A DNA stretch of 64,000 nt, from NCBI GenBank assembly GCA_007694945.1, contig REER01000077.1, positions 108,165 to 172,164 of the forward strand, in the 5' to 3' direction. Shown in pieces: positions 50,045 through 59,942 of the stretch. This DNA is from Paracoccaceae bacterium (GTDB taxonomy: Bacteria > Pseudomonadota > Alphaproteobacteria > Rhodobacterales > Rhodobacteraceae). The notes under the pieces were generated by a model, which saw nothing but the letters and a program-made list of their open reading frames with translations, was not told where the DNA came from and ran no database searches. Every line of letters begins with the position of its first letter. Position 1 is the stretch's first letter. Position numbers and translations under genes: made by a program.

Positions 50045-51862
50045 ATGTGTGGCATTGTCGGCGTGCTGGGCAAGCACGAGGTCTCTCCCATCATTCTCGA
50101 CGCGCTCAAACGCCTGGAGTATCGCGGGTACGACTCTGCGGGTATCGCCACGGTAAACCGTGGACAACTTGACCGGCGCCGCGCGGTCGGCAAGCTGATC
50201 AACCTGTCGGACACGCTGGTGCATGAACCGCTGCCGGGGCGGGCGGGCATCGGTCACACGCGCTGGGCCACTCATGGCGGCCCCTCGGTCGCCAATGCGC
50301 ACCCGCATCAGGCCGGGCGTGTGGCCGTCGTGCATAACGGGATCATCGAGAATTATCGCGCGCTGCGCGAGGAACTGGCTGCGGCGGGTGCACATTTCAG
50401 CAGCGAGACCGATACCGAAACCATCGTGCAGCTTGCCAGCCACTACCTCGATCAGGGCTTGACCCCGGTGCAAGCTGCCCGCGCGACGCTCAAGCGGCTC
50501 GAAGGGGCCTTTGCCCTGGCCTTTCTGTTCGAGGGCGAAGAAGACCTGATCGTCTGCGCGCGTCGCGGCTCGCCGCTCTGCATCGGGCATGGCAAGGGTG
50601 AGATGTATCTCGGCTCGGACGCGATTGCGCTGGGTGAGTTGACCGACCGTATCACCTATCTGGAAGAGGGCGATTGGGCCATTTTGACGCGCAGCGGCAT
50701 GCAGCTTTTCGATGCCGAAGACCAGCAGACCTCGCGCCCGATGACGCGGATCAATGCGGCGCAGGCGCGCGTTGACAAATCCGGCCACCGCCACTTCATG
50801 GCCAAGGAAATGGCCGAGCAGCCCGCTGTCCTGAACGCTGCGATGGAGGCCTATGCCGGGGCCGGACCCGAGACGCTGGACCTGCCCGAGGGGCTTGATT
50901 TCGCCAAGGCGGACCGCTTGATCATGGTCGCATGCGGCACCGCCTATTATGCCTGCCAGGTGGCGAAATACTGGTTCGAGCAATTCGCGGGCCTGCCGGT
51001 CGAGATCGATATCGCATCGGAATATCGTTACCGCGCGCCAGTGCTCGGCCCCGCGAATATGGCGCTGTTCGTCAGCCAGTCGGGCGAGACCGCCGACACT
51101 CTGGCCGCGCTGCGCCATGTCGCGCCGCATGTCGGGCAGGTGGTGGCCGTGGTCAATGTGCCCACCTCCTCGATCGCGCGCGAAGCGTCGGTCGTGCTGC
51201 CGATCCATGCAGGGCCGGAAATCGGCGTGGCCTCGACCAAGGCATTTACCGCCCAATTGCAGGTGTTGGCGCTTCTGGCCCTGCGGGCCGGGCTTGCCCG
51301 CGGGCGGCTGAGCGCAGAGGACTTTCGCGCAAGGCTAAGCGAGTTGCGCGCCGCCCCCGGTTTCGTGGCGCAGGCGCTTGACCGTGAGGAAGAGATCCGG
51401 CGCATGACCGAAGTGCTCGCCAAGGCGCGCGATGTGCTGTTTCTGGGGCGCGGCGTGATGTATCCTCTGGCGCTGGAAGGTGCATTGAAGCTCAAGGAAA
51501 TCAGCTACATCCATGCCGAAGCTCATGCGGCGGGCGAACTCAAACACGGCCCTATCGCGCTGATTGACGAAGACCTGCCGGTGATCGTCTTCGCGCCGCA
51601 TGATGCGCTGTTTGAGAAGACCGTGTCGAACATGCAGGAAGTGATGGCGCGACAGGGCAAGGTGCTGCTGATCTCGGATGCGAGGGGGCTGGTCGAGGCG
51701 GGTGACGTGCCTTTCACGTTGCAGATGCCCACGGTCCCCGATCTGATTGCGCCCATTGTCTATGCGGTTCCTGCACAGCTCATCGCCTATCACACGGCAC
51801 TGCACCGGGGCACCGATGTCGATCAGCCGCGCAATCTGGCGAAGTCGGTGACAGTGGAGTGA
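50045..51862 (+). CDS. glmS: Glutamine:fructose-6-phosphate aminotransferase
   Basis: 605 residues. Cys2 in MCGIVGVLGKHEVSP is the N-terminal glutaminase nucleophile, with GHTRWATHGGPS and HNGIIENY; two SIS domains follow (SQSGETADTLAAL; the end DQPRNLAKSVTVE). It makes glucosamine-6-phosphate from fructose-6-phosphate, feeding GlmU. Its stop overlaps the next gene's GTG start. Confidence 0.98.
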   Translation: MCGIVGVLGKHEVSPIILDALKRLEYRGYDSAGIATVNRGQLDRRRAVGKLINLSDTLVHEPLPGRAGIGHTRWATHGGPSVANAHPHQAGRVAVVHNGIIENYRALREELAAAGAHFSSETDTETIVQLASHYLDQGLTPVQAARATLKRLEGAFALAFLFEGEEDLIVCARRGSPLCIGHGKGEMYLGSDAIALGELTDRITYLEEGDWAILTRSGMQLFDAEDQQTSRPMTRINAAQARVDKSGHRHFMAKEMAEQPAVLNAAMEAYAGAGPETLDLPEGLDFAKADRLIMVACGTAYYACQVAKYWFEQFAGLPVEIDIASEYRYRAPVLGPANMALFVSQSGETADTLAALRHVAPHVGQVVAVVNVPTSSIAREASVVLPIHAGPEIGVASTKAFTAQLQVLALLALRAGLARGRLSAEDFRARLSELRAAPGFVAQALDREEEIRRMTEVLAKARDVLFLGRGVMYPLALEGALKLKEISYIHAEAHAAGELKHGPIALIDEDLPVIVFAPHDALFEKTVSNMQEVMARQGKVLLISDARGLVEAGDVPFTLQMPTVPDLIAPIVYAVPAQLIAYHTALHRGTDVDQPRNLAKSVTVE

Positions 51863-52563
51863 GCAGGGCTGCTGACCTGATTGCGCAACTGCGCGCGATG
51901 GGGGATGCGACCAACGCCGCCGAGATGGCGGTCTATCAAATTACCGACCGCGAGTTTCTGGGTCTCTCGGCGCTTGAGCTCGATGAAATGGCCCGCGACA
52001 TGCACCGCGAGCTTTCCCTTTCTGACCGGCTCAATGTTGCGCAGAGGCTTTGGGGCAGTGACATCCTCGAGGTGCGAATTCTCGCCGCCAAACTGCTGAC
52101 ACAGGCACGCATCCGGCCCGATAATACGCCGGTCTGGGCGATGATTTCAGGCTGGGTGCGCGATTTCGACAGTTGGGCGCTGGCCGATCATGCCGCGATT
52201 GCAGGCGCAAAGCGCCTGCAGGCCAGCCCGTCGCGGCTTGATAAGATCGAGACCTGGACTGGTGACGCCAATCTCTGGATCCGGCGCGCGGCGCTGGTCA
52301 TGACTCTGCCCTGGGCGCGGCTATCGCATCCGAAACCCGCCGATCTCGCAGTGCGTGAGCGTGTGCTGGGTTGGGCGGCAGGATATGTGCCCGATCATGA
52401 CTGGTTCATAGGGAAGGCCATTGCCGGGTGGTTGCGTGAACTTTCAAAGTGCGACCCCGCGCGGGTTGTCGCGTTTCTGGACGGCCCTGGCGCCGGCATG
52501 ATGCGCTTCGCGCGTACCGAAGCACAGCGTAAGATGCGTGCAGGGTCTACGCTGACCGAGTGA
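51859..52563 (+). CDS. AlkD-like DNA alkylation repair protein
   Basis: 234 residues from a GTG overlapping the glmS stop (GTGA). It has HEAT-like repeats of the AlkD DNA glycosylase family (LSDRLNVAQRLWGSDILEVR; WVRDFDSWALADHAAI; PDHDWFIGKAIAGWLRELSK), including the Trp/Asp residues used by AlkD to hold 3- or 7-alkylpurines. Coupling to glmS is probably incidental. Confidence 0.85.
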   Translation: MSRAADLIAQLRAMGDATNAAEMAVYQITDREFLGLSALELDEMARDMHRELSLSDRLNVAQRLWGSDILEVRILAAKLLTQARIRPDNTPVWAMISGWVRDFDSWALADHAAIAGAKRLQASPSRLDKIETWTGDANLWIRRAALVMTLPWARLSHPKPADLAVRERVLGWAAGYVPDHDWFIGKAIAGWLRELSKCDPARVVAFLDGPGAGMMRFARTEAQRKMRAGSTLTE

Positions 52564-52574
52564 ACTGGTGCTGG

Positions 52575-53474
52575 TCAGGGCGTGGCGATGGCGCGGCGGG
52601 CTTCGCGGCGCAGTACGGCTTCGCGCCAGGTAATGACCAGCACCGAGGCCATGATTACCAGCCCGCCGATGATGACGAAGACATCCACCGCCTCGCCGAA
52701 GACCAGCGCACCGAGTGTGACCGCCCAGACAAGTTGGAGGAAGGTGACGGGTTGGGTGACGGTGATCGGGGCGGCGGCGAAGGCCAGTGTCATGCTGTAA
52801 TGGCCCGCCGTGGCGAAGGCTGCGACCCAGAACAGCCAGAAGAGTTGCATCGCGGTGGGGGGCTCCCAGACAGCATAGGCGATTGGTGCGAGGCAGATTG
52901 TTACCGTGATCGACAGCATGCCGACTACGACCGAGGCATTGACCTCGCCCGACATCCGCTTGGCCATCAGATAAGAGGCAGCGAAGAGCATCGCCGTGCC
53001 CAGCATCGCCAGATGCCCTGGCGAGATTTCGCGCAGGCCGGGGCGCAGGATGATCAGCGCACCGATGAAGGCTGCGAGCACAGCGAGCACGCGGCGCAGG
53101 GCGATGCGTTCGCCAAGGAACAGCGCCGCGCCGAGGGTGACATATATTGGTGAGAGGTAGTTCATGGCCGTGACTTCAGCGAGCGGGATTTGGGTCATCG
53201 CGTAGAACCACAGGATGACGCCAAGCGCATGCACCACCCCGCGCAGGCTGTAGAACCCCAGGCTGCGGCGCGTGAAGCTTATCGCGCGCAGCGATGATAT
53301 CATGGGTAGCAGAAACACCAAGCCCAGCAGGTAGCGCAGAAAGGCCGATTGGGCCGCCGGCATGTCATCGCCGAGATACTTCACCAGCGCGGTGACAGCC
53401 ACGAAACACAGGCCAGTCACGATCATCCAGAAAATGCCGAGAACGGGGTTGGGCGCGGGTGAGTTTGTTACCAT
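52575..53474 (-). CDS. DMT-family (EamA) transporter
   Basis: 299 residues from the ATG at 53474 (MVTNSPAPNPVLGIFWMIVT). Ten membrane helices form two EamA repeats (FVAVTALVKYLGDDMPAAQS; AEVTAMNYLSPIYVTLGAAL; TQPVTFLQLVWAVTLGALVF). These export amino acids or other metabolites across the inner membrane; the substrate is not predictable. The track start 40 codons upstream is not supported. Confidence 0.87.
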   Translation of the reverse strand: MVTNSPAPNPVLGIFWMIVTGLCFVAVTALVKYLGDDMPAAQSAFLRYLLGLVFLLPMISSLRAISFTRRSLGFYSLRGVVHALGVILWFYAMTQIPLAEVTAMNYLSPIYVTLGAALFLGERIALRRVLAVLAAFIGALIILRPGLREISPGHLAMLGTAMLFAASYLMAKRMSGEVNASVVVGMLSITVTICLAPIAYAVWEPPTAMQLFWLFWVAAFATAGHYSMTLAFAAAPITVTQPVTFLQLVWAVTLGALVFGEAVDVFVIIGGLVIMASVLVITWREAVLRREARRAIATP

Positions 53475-53695
53475 GTTCAATATCTCGCACGCCGCTGCAC
53501 GCGAGGCAAGTGGCGCTTGCCGAGTGGTCGGAAAAAGGGGTCGTGTGTGAGAAGAAGGGGCAGTCCGACATGCAGGCCCATCAAGCCCGCGCAATGGGGT
53601 TTGTTACACGGCGTTGGTAGAGTGGTGTTGCAAGGCGAGATATTGCGTTGCGCGCTCTGGGCAATGCAAGTTTTCGCGAACCGCGAACGACTTTG

Positions 53696-56038
53696 CTATG
53701 CGGCTTTGTTGGGCGCGCGCAGCTTGTCTGCAACTGTGCTGGTGAATTCCGCCAACGAAAACGGTTTGTTCAGGAAACTGGCATTGCTGATCCGGGCGCG
53801 TGCGGCCACGCGGCTGTCCTCGGCATAGCCTGACATGAACAGCACGGGCGTGTCGGGGAACCGGTCGCGGACCTGAGCGACCCATCCCGGACCGTCAATG
53901 CCAGGCATCACGACATCGGTCACGAAGAAATCGGGCTCGATGGTCGGATCCTCGAGGATTTCGAGCGCGGATTCGCCGCAATCCGCCTCTATCACCCGGT
54001 GGCCCTGCAATTCGAGCGCGCGCGCCGCGAAAGACCTGACCGGCGCCTCATCCTCTACCAGCAGGATCAATGCGCGTTGCTCAAGCATGGGCAGGCTTCT
54101 GAATCCAACGCGCGGCTCGGGCAAGGCCGGCACCTCTTCTTCCTGCGCTGCAAAATAGAGCGTGAAGGTGGTTCCGACCCCTTCCTCGCTATCGGCGAAG
54201 ATATAGCCGCCGGATTGCTTGACGATCCCATACACGGTGGACAGGCCGAGCCCGGTCCCCTCACCCTGACGTTTGGTAGTGAAGAAGGGATTGAAGACCT
54301 TGTCGAGATTGCCGGGTGCGATACCCGTTCCGTCATCACTGACTCGGACACAGGTATAGTCCCCGGGTGGCAGGGTTACCTCGGGGCGTTGCAGGCCGTC
54401 GGGCAACGCGACAGTTTCGGTCGTGATGCGGATCTCGCCGCCCATGGGCAAGGCATCGCGCGCATTGACGACAAGGTTCATCAGCACCTGCTCGAACTGG
54501 CGCCGATCCGAGCGTATTGGCGCGACATTGTCGCCATGTTGAAGGGTCAGGGTGATTTTCTCGCCGACCAGACGGTTGAGCAGATGGATCACATCGCCCA
54601 TCGTCTCTTCCAGATCGAGTGTGACGAATTTCAGCGTCTGCTGACGTGACAATGCCAGCAACTGGCGCACCAGCGCCGCCGCCCGGTTGGTGTTCTGCTG
54701 GATCTGCATCAGGTCGGGGTAATCCAGATCGCTGCGGTCATGGCGCAGCAGGATCAGATCGCAATGCCCCGAAATCGCCGTCAGAAGATTGTTGAAATCA
54801 TGTGCCACACCGCCCGCGAGTTGGCCGATCGCCTGCATCTTCTGGCTCTGGGTATATTTTGCCTCGAGTGATTTCAGTTCCGTCGCATCACTGAAAACGG
54901 CAACAATATGAGATGGTTCGCCGTTATTCTGGTCGGACAGGGTCAGGGTCACCTTGAGATAGGCCTCGCAGTCGGGGCGGTTGAGGCTGAGGACTTCGGT
55001 CGATGTGGTGGGCCGTCCGGCGGCGATATCGCCGAGCCACTCCATGACCGGACGCCCCAACCCTTCGAGCGTTTCGCATAACACCGGAAGCGGCCCGCTG
55101 CCCAATCGCAGCAGGCGCCGCGCTTCGCCATTGGCGAAGCTGATCCGGCCACTGGGCTCGATATGGGCGATGGCAATCGGCAGGTCCAGAAGATCGGCAT
55201 GCGTGTTGGGTCGTTGTTGCGACCCGACCGGTTCGGCTTCTGGCGCAGCCGGCAGGAGCAGCACGGTTGCGCTACCTTCCGTTTTTGCGCCTTGCTGAGG
55301 CAAGAGCAGCGCCCCACGCTGCTTGCCCGAGACGCTAACCTTGTGAAGGACACCGGGGGGTGGGGGGCGCCCGGAGAACAGCGCCGAGAGCGTCGGCGGC
55401 AGGTCGAGATCTTCGCGACGCAGGCAGGGAGCGATGTGGAGCAGAGTGCCATCAAGCGCAAAGCGAATCACCGGCAGATCGTCCGATGTCTCTTCCCCCA
55501 GCTGTTCAAGTTGCCAAAGAAACCTGTCTTCAGACAGGGCTTCGACCCGGATCAGCAGGCTGCCGCGATCAAGCTCATAACGATAAGTGGTGCGCCCTTT
55601 CGCGCGCGCAAGATCGAGCAGCCGTTCCAGCCGGGCGGCAGGGGATGCGCTCTGCGCAGCGAAGAGCGTCGCGCATCCGATATCGACGGTTTCGGGAAGG
55701 AGACTGCGAGCGACGTTGTTCGCCCAACAGACATGGCCCTGCGCATCACAGATCAGGCAGGCAGTGCTGGAATTGCCGTAGAGATGTTCCAGCAATGCGA
55801 GATCACGTCGCAGCAGCCAGTAGCGCCCGGCGCGCAGCAAAATTGCAAAACCCGCAAGCATCAGGAGCGCCACCCCCGCGGTCAGACTGACCAGCCGCAA
55901 TGGCAGCGGTGCCAGCAGCACACCAAATCCCGACAGCAGCAGCCCTGCGCCGGTGGCGAGCAGGATCACGCGCCATGTGATCGGAACGAGGGAAAGGCTG
56001 GACAGGCCCAGCACCGAGGCAGGGGCGATCAGGGACAA
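53696..56038 (-). CDS. cckA: CckA-type hybrid histidine kinase
   Basis: 780 residues from a TTG start (GGAG 7 bases upstream; an in-frame TAG lies just before). Two membrane helices (about 17-70), PAS-like domains (about 80-190 and 280-400), a HisKA domain with [20 protein letters not shown] (His about 411), an HATPase domain ([28 protein letters not shown]) and a receiver domain with Asp in [11 protein letters not shown] (about 706). CckA feeds phosphate through ChpT to CtrA and CpdR; in Rhodobacteraceae this controls motility, gene transfer agents and related traits. A CtrA box lies in its promoter. Confidence 0.92.
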   Translation of the reverse strand: MSLIAPASVLGLSSLSLVPITWRVILLATGAGLLLSGFGVLLAPLPLRLVSLTAGVALLMLAGFAILLRAGRYWLLRRDLALLEHLYGNSSTACLICDAQGHVCWANNVARSLLPETVDIGCATLFAAQSASPAARLERLLDLARAKGRTTYRYELDRGSLLIRVEALSEDRFLWQLEQLGEETSDDLPVIRFALDGTLLHIAPCLRREDLDLPPTLSALFSGRPPPPGVLHKVSVSGKQRGALLLPQQGAKTEGSATVLLLPAAPEAEPVGSQQRPNTHADLLDLPIAIAHIEPSGRISFANGEARRLLRLGSGPLPVLCETLEGLGRPVMEWLGDIAAGRPTTSTEVLSLNRPDCEAYLKVTLTLSDQNNGEPSHIVAVFSDATELKSLEAKYTQSQKMQAIGQLAGGVAHDFNNLLTAISGHCDLILLRHDRSDLDYPDLMQIQQNTNRAAALVRQLLALSRQQTLKFVTLDLEETMGDVIHLLNRLVGEKITLTLQHGDNVAPIRSDRRQFEQVLMNLVVNARDALPMGGEIRITTETVALPDGLQRPEVTLPPGDYTCVRVSDDGTGIAPGNLDKVFNPFFTTKRQGEGTGLGLSTVYGIVKQSGGYIFADSEEGVGTTFTLYFAAQEEEVPALPEPRVGFRSLPMLEQRALILLVEDEAPVRSFAARALELQGHRVIEADCGESALEILEDPTIEPDFFVTDVVMPGIDGPGWVAQVRDRFPDTPVLFMSGYAEDSRVAARARISNASFLNKPFSLAEFTSTVADKLRAPNKAA

Positions 56039-56089
56039 GCGGTCGCTCCGGTTCTACGAAACATATTGCCTATCGATGGCAGAGGCGAG

Positions 56090-56104
56090 TTAAGTACGCG
56101 TTAA
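56090..56104 (-). promoter_or_regulatory. CtrA box upstream of cckA
   Basis: The minus strand reads TTAACGCGTACTTAAC, a perfect TTAA-N7-TTAAC CtrA motif, 52-66 bp before the cckA start codon. It suggests that CtrA controls the gene for its own upstream kinase. Confidence 0.78.
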
Positions 56105-56153
56105 TTCAAGCGTAGCAGCTTTGCACAGCCGCGCAACCCTTGGTTGCAAATGT

Positions 56154-57311
56154 CTACAATGACTTACGGGTCAAAATTGCAAGAAAGAACCCGTCACCAC
56201 CGTCGAGTGGTGTGAAGCGGTGCTCGGCCGCGCGCTCAAACTCTGGCGCGCGTGACAGGAATGCCGCGATCTGCCCGGCATTCTCGGAGTTTAGCAGCGA
56301 GCAGGTGGCATAGGCGAGACTGCCTCCGGGTCGGACTCGGGGCGCGACTTGATCGAGGATTGCGGCCTGGAGGCGGTGCAACTCGGAAAGTCTCGCTGGG
56401 GTCAGGGACCATTTCCCGACCGGGCTGCGCCGCCAGGCCCCCGAGCCTGAACAGGGCACATCGGTCAGCACGAGGTCGAAGGGGCCGCTAGGGGCATTGC
56501 TGAGCGTGATACGGGCCCGCGCGCGTGCGGCGCGCGCAGGCAGATCGGCCATACGCTGCGGATGAGCGTCATGCGCTATCACATCGGCGCCCAGCGCGGC
56601 CATGGCAAGGGCCTTGCCGCCCCCACCGGCGCAGTAATCGAGCACGCGCGCACCCTTCAGCTGAGGCAGGGCAGCGATGACGGCCTGAGAGGCAGCATCC
56701 TGCAACTCCACTAGCCCGTCGCGATAGAGATGTGACCGGCGCAAGGCGCGCGGGTTGGCGGTGATTTCGAGCGCGGTCAGGGCGAGCGGGTGGGGGGTGG
56801 TCGTGATCCCGTCTTCGTTTAGTGCCTTGATGGCTTCTGCACGTGTCATGCGGCCGGTGTTGATGCGGAGAAAGACCGGAGCGCGATGGCGCAGCGCTTG
56901 CATGATCGGAGCGAAGGCCTCGCCAAGGCTTGCACGCAGGGCCGGGGCGAGCCAGTCGGGGCAATCGAGGGCAACCAGTTCCGGCATCGGGTCGGGGGAA
57001 TGGTGGGCCTCTTCCTCGGAGAGCGGGGCAGGGGCGTGGCCCTCGCCTGTGAAGAGTGTCGCGGGGTCCTGACCGCTCTGGCGCAACCGCCCGAGGATCA
57101 GCCCGCGCCCAGTCTCGGACCCGCCCAGATGCGCGCAGGAGCGTTTGCACCGCAGTACGTCGAAGACATGATCGCGAATGGCAGCGCGGTCCTTGGACCC
57201 GGCAAAGCGACTGGCGCGTGCCCATGATGTGAGCGCCTGTTCGGCCGGGGTGCCTGCGAGGATGCGGTCGAGGATGGTGATGGCGGCATCGAGCCGGGCC
57301 GCGGGGGTCAT
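56154..57311 (-). CDS. RsmB-like RNA (cytosine-5) methyltransferase
   Basis: 385 residues from the ATG at 57311 (MTPAARLDAAITILDRILAG). An N-terminal NusB-like region is followed by the SAM domain: VLDYCAGGGGKALAMAALGA, TDVPCSGSGAWRRSPVGKW (helper Cys) and LAYATCSLLNSENAGQ (catalytic Cys). It probably methylates 16S rRNA C967 or a similar site. The last ~50 residues keep DGGDGFFLAILTRK. Confidence 0.88.
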   Translation of the reverse strand: MTPAARLDAAITILDRILAGTPAEQALTSWARASRFAGSKDRAAIRDHVFDVLRCKRSCAHLGGSETGRGLILGRLRQSGQDPATLFTGEGHAPAPLSEEEAHHSPDPMPELVALDCPDWLAPALRASLGEAFAPIMQALRHRAPVFLRINTGRMTRAEAIKALNEDGITTTPHPLALTALEITANPRALRRSHLYRDGLVELQDAASQAVIAALPQLKGARVLDYCAGGGGKALAMAALGADVIAHDAHPQRMADLPARAARARARITLSNAPSGPFDLVLTDVPCSGSGAWRRSPVGKWSLTPARLSELHRLQAAILDQVAPRVRPGGSLAYATCSLLNSENAGQIAAFLSRAPEFERAAEHRFTPLDGGDGFFLAILTRKSL

Positions 57312-57417
57312 GGGACATTTCTCTGGCGCTGGGCCGTGCCGCCCGGGGCCGCCGCACGAGGCGCCCACCCGCCCACCCCGTCGGCCCGCCCGGCTGACGC
57401 CGTCCGGACCTCGCGCC

Positions 57418-57855
57418 TCATGCGGTGGCCCCTTGCGACGGAGGGTCACGGGGGATGGAATAGGTCAGCGACGCGCGGGCCACCGGGGCTTCCATGCCCT
57501 CGGAATAGATGAGGCAATCGCCCACGGCCAGCGCGCGGCCCAGTTTCAGCAGCCGCGCGTCGCAGATCAGATCCACCCCGGCGGCGGGTTTGCGCATGAA
57601 ATCGATGCTGCAATTCGTCGTCACGCTCAGCGCCTTGGGGCCGATCATGGCGAGGATCGCCAGATAGACCGAGACATCGGCCAGCGCGAACATCGCCGGC
57701 CCGGAGACCGTGCCACCGGGGCGCAGATGGCGGGGGTGGTGCAGGAGACGCACGGTCACGGCCATGGGCTCGACCCCGTCGATGGCGAACATCTCGGCCA
57801 CCTCGGCAAAGTCGCTGGCGAGAAATCTGGTCAGGGCGTCACGGTCCATCTGCAT
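57418..57855 (-). CDS. PaaI-type hotdog thioesterase
   Basis: 145 residues from the ATG at 57855 (MQMDRDALTRFLASDFAEVA). The hotdog core is LRPGGTVSGPAMFALADVSV and NCSIDFMRKPAAG, as in PaaI/YbgC acyl-CoA thioesterases. It is divergent from the enoyl-CoA hydratase gene by 59 bp, so the two may share control and act on one acyl-CoA route. Not overlapped by the downstream methyltransferase. Confidence 0.85.
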   Translation of the reverse strand: MQMDRDALTRFLASDFAEVAEMFAIDGVEPMAVTVRLLHHPRHLRPGGTVSGPAMFALADVSVYLAILAMIGPKALSVTTNCSIDFMRKPAAGVDLICDARLLKLGRALAVGDCLIYSEGMEAPVARASLTYSIPRDPPSQGATA

Positions 57856-57914
57856 GGGGTTTTCCTCGGGGCTTGACGCGCCTACACTCGGGCAAATTGC
57901 AGGAGGATGGCAAG

Positions 57915-58709
57915 ATGGCGGATGAATTGGTGCTCTGTGACGTTGCGGAAGGGGTGGCGCGGCTGGTGATGAACCGTCCCCAGTCGCTGAACGCGCTCTC
58001 GGACGGGATGCTGGCGGCATTGTCGGAACACTTGGAGGCGATTGCCGAGGATGCGTCGGTCGGGGTGGTGATCCTTGCGGGCGCGGGCAAGGCGTTCTGC
58101 GCCGGGCATGATCTGCGCGAAATGCAGGCAGGGCGCGCGGAAGAGGACAAGGGCGCGGCCTATTTCGCGGACCTGTTTGCGCGCTGCTCCGGCCTGATGC
58201 AACTGATTACTGCCATGCCGCAGCCGGTGATTGCCGAAGTGCATGGGATCGCCACCGCCGCCGGGTGCCAGTTGGTGGCGTCCTGCGACATGGCGGTGGC
58301 GGCGGAGGGGACGCGGTTCGGGGTGAACGGGGTGAATATCGGGCTGTTCTGCTCGACGCCCATGGTGGCGCTCACGCGCAATATCGGGCGCAAACCGGCC
58401 TTCGAGATGCTGACGACCGGCGGGTTCATCGAGGCGGACCGGGCGCGGGAGCTGGGGCTGGTGAACCGGGTGGTGCCCATGCAGGCGCTGGAGGCCGAGG
58501 CGCGGGGGCTGGCGCAGGTGGTGGCAGGCAAGCTGGGTGGGGCCGTGCGGATCGGCAAGCAGGCGTTTTACCGGCAGGCCGAGATGGGGCTGGCCGAGGC
58601 CTATGCCTATACCGGCGCGGTGATGGTCGAGAACATGCTCTGGCGCGATACGGAGGAGGGGATCGCGGCGTTTCTGGAAAAGCGCAAGCCGGATTGGGCG
58701 GCGGAGTGA
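57915..58709 (+). CDS. Enoyl-CoA hydratase/isomerase
   Basis: 264 residues from the ATG at 57915 behind AGGAGG. Crotonase motifs: LNALSDGMLAALSEHLEAI, the oxyanion-hole strand AGKAFCAGHDLREMQAG and HGIATAAGCQLVASCDMAVA. The first catalytic Glu of classical hydratases is not in the usual position (GCQLVASC), so substrate and reaction are uncertain; isomerase or hydrolase activity is possible. Confidence 0.86.
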   Translation: MADELVLCDVAEGVARLVMNRPQSLNALSDGMLAALSEHLEAIAEDASVGVVILAGAGKAFCAGHDLREMQAGRAEEDKGAAYFADLFARCSGLMQLITAMPQPVIAEVHGIATAAGCQLVASCDMAVAAEGTRFGVNGVNIGLFCSTPMVALTRNIGRKPAFEMLTTGGFIEADRARELGLVNRVVPMQALEAEARGLAQVVAGKLGGAVRIGKQAFYRQAEMGLAEAYAYTGAVMVENMLWRDTEEGIAAFLEKRKPDWAAE

Positions 58710-58732
58710 AAGGGGCGTTTGCGGGCGGCCAG

Positions 58733-58986
58733 GCGCCGTCCAGCGCCCGCTCCAGCGCTTCGCGGATCAGGCGTTGATAGGGTGCTGGGGGCTTTCGCCT
58801 GGGCTTTCAGGGCCGTGATCAGGGGGTCTGGCGGCACTTGGGTGTGGGGGCGGGTTTGGGCAGGGATTCAAGGCGCATGGGTTTGAACTGGGTGTAGTCG
58901 AGGGTTGAGAGGTCCTGGGCGAGAAAATCCTCGGCCTCCGCGTCAGTGGTCAGGACGGGGACGGAGGTGGGGGAAGGCTTCGGCAT
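58733..58986 (-). pseudogene. Frameshifted CopG/BrnA-like antitoxin
   Basis: From the ATG at 58986 the minus strand reads MPKPSPTSVPVLTTDAEAED and LDYTQFKPMRLESLPKPAPT to a premature stop. A second frame continues PPDPLITALKAQAKA and a third gives YQRLIREALERALDGA. Joined, these are a complete CopG-family antitoxin with its ribbon-helix-helix end, broken by two frameshifts. No intact toxin gene is adjacent. Confidence 0.7.
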
Positions 58987-59037
58987 AGCGGGCAACCTCG
59001 CAGGTGTTTATAAAAGACGTTTTTAGATTGCGCTTTG

Positions 59038-59937
59038 CTAAGAGGGAAACTCAAGTTGCATGTCTTTCCAGCTTCCATAGGTGATATTCTTCCCTTCCAA
59101 CAACCAGTCTGTGCGACCGTTTCTGCTTGTTCCAAATAAGAAAACCGCCGCCGCGCTGGGGCTGCTGAATGCAACATCTTCCAAGACAGTGAAATGCTCA
59201 GCATCGTTGCGGTGGATTCTACCGCTTTCCATTGCTTGATCTCTGATGATTTTAATTCGTTCGTGAAATGATGGTGCTTCATTCAGATTGCCGGTTGAAC
59301 CAGCGAGAACCACGAATTCACCGTCAACCTCTGTTGCCCGTGCAGAAATACCTTTTCCGGAATTCTGTACGCTAAAAAAAACTTGTGCGTCTTCTTCGCG
59401 CTTTTCGAGCACATTTAGTTTAGGTCTGCGTAGGAAGTCTACTCCCACAACGGGAAGGATTAGTTGAAGTTCATCGAGAAAGCTCTCCATGTCTGATATG
59501 TCTGCTTCAGGGAGCCTCTCGAATATAGGCTCAGTTCGATTCATCAGACTACATTTTTTTGCTTCTAGAAGTATCTTTATTAAGCGCGCCTCCAAGTACT
59601 TCACATGTGCTTTGGTGAGGTTCATATCTTTACTAGTGATTGCGACAAACCGATCCCAGAAGTCCTTGGAGTCATCTCTTGAGTGTGAGCGCAGCCGTGA
59701 GGCGATTTCGTCGCCCTCTCCGACATACACAGAGGGTAAGTCGCCTCCAAATGTGTCGCTATAGAGGATGTAAACACCCGTCTTTTTAAGCTCTTCTCGT
59801 TTTAGTGCCGCTTCAAGCCGAGTCCGCGGTGCTGCGAGCATATGGCCAGTCCAGTTAACAATCTCTGCCGTGAGAATACCCGTGGACGAGCCTTCCGCCA
59901 AATACAACCTCACTGAACGGCCACGCTGTTCGGACAT
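59038..59937 (-). CDS. GIY-YIG nuclease-like protein with DUF4357 domain
   Basis: 299 residues. The GIY-YIG motif is TGVYILYSDTFGGDLPSVYVGEG at about 53-75, with Arg in RLRSHSR and the metal-binding Glu in VKYLEARLIK. The C-terminal DUF4357 domain has VVLAGSTGNLNEAPSFHER and FSSPSAAAVFLFGTSRNGR. Base composition is markedly more A+T-rich than every neighbour, with unlike codon use, pointing to recent transfer. Such proteins are often found in defence and mobile islands; the target is unknown. Confidence 0.82.
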   Translation of the reverse strand: MSEQRGRSVRLYLAEGSSTGILTAEIVNWTGHMLAAPRTRLEAALKREELKKTGVYILYSDTFGGDLPSVYVGEGDEIASRLRSHSRDDSKDFWDRFVAITSKDMNLTKAHVKYLEARLIKILLEAKKCSLMNRTEPIFERLPEADISDMESFLDELQLILPVVGVDFLRRPKLNVLEKREEDAQVFFSVQNSGKGISARATEVDGEFVVLAGSTGNLNEAPSFHERIKIIRDQAMESGRIHRNDAEHFTVLEDVAFSSPSAAAVFLFGTSRNGRTDWLLEGKNITYGSWKDMQLEFPS

Positions 59938-59942
59938 AAATA

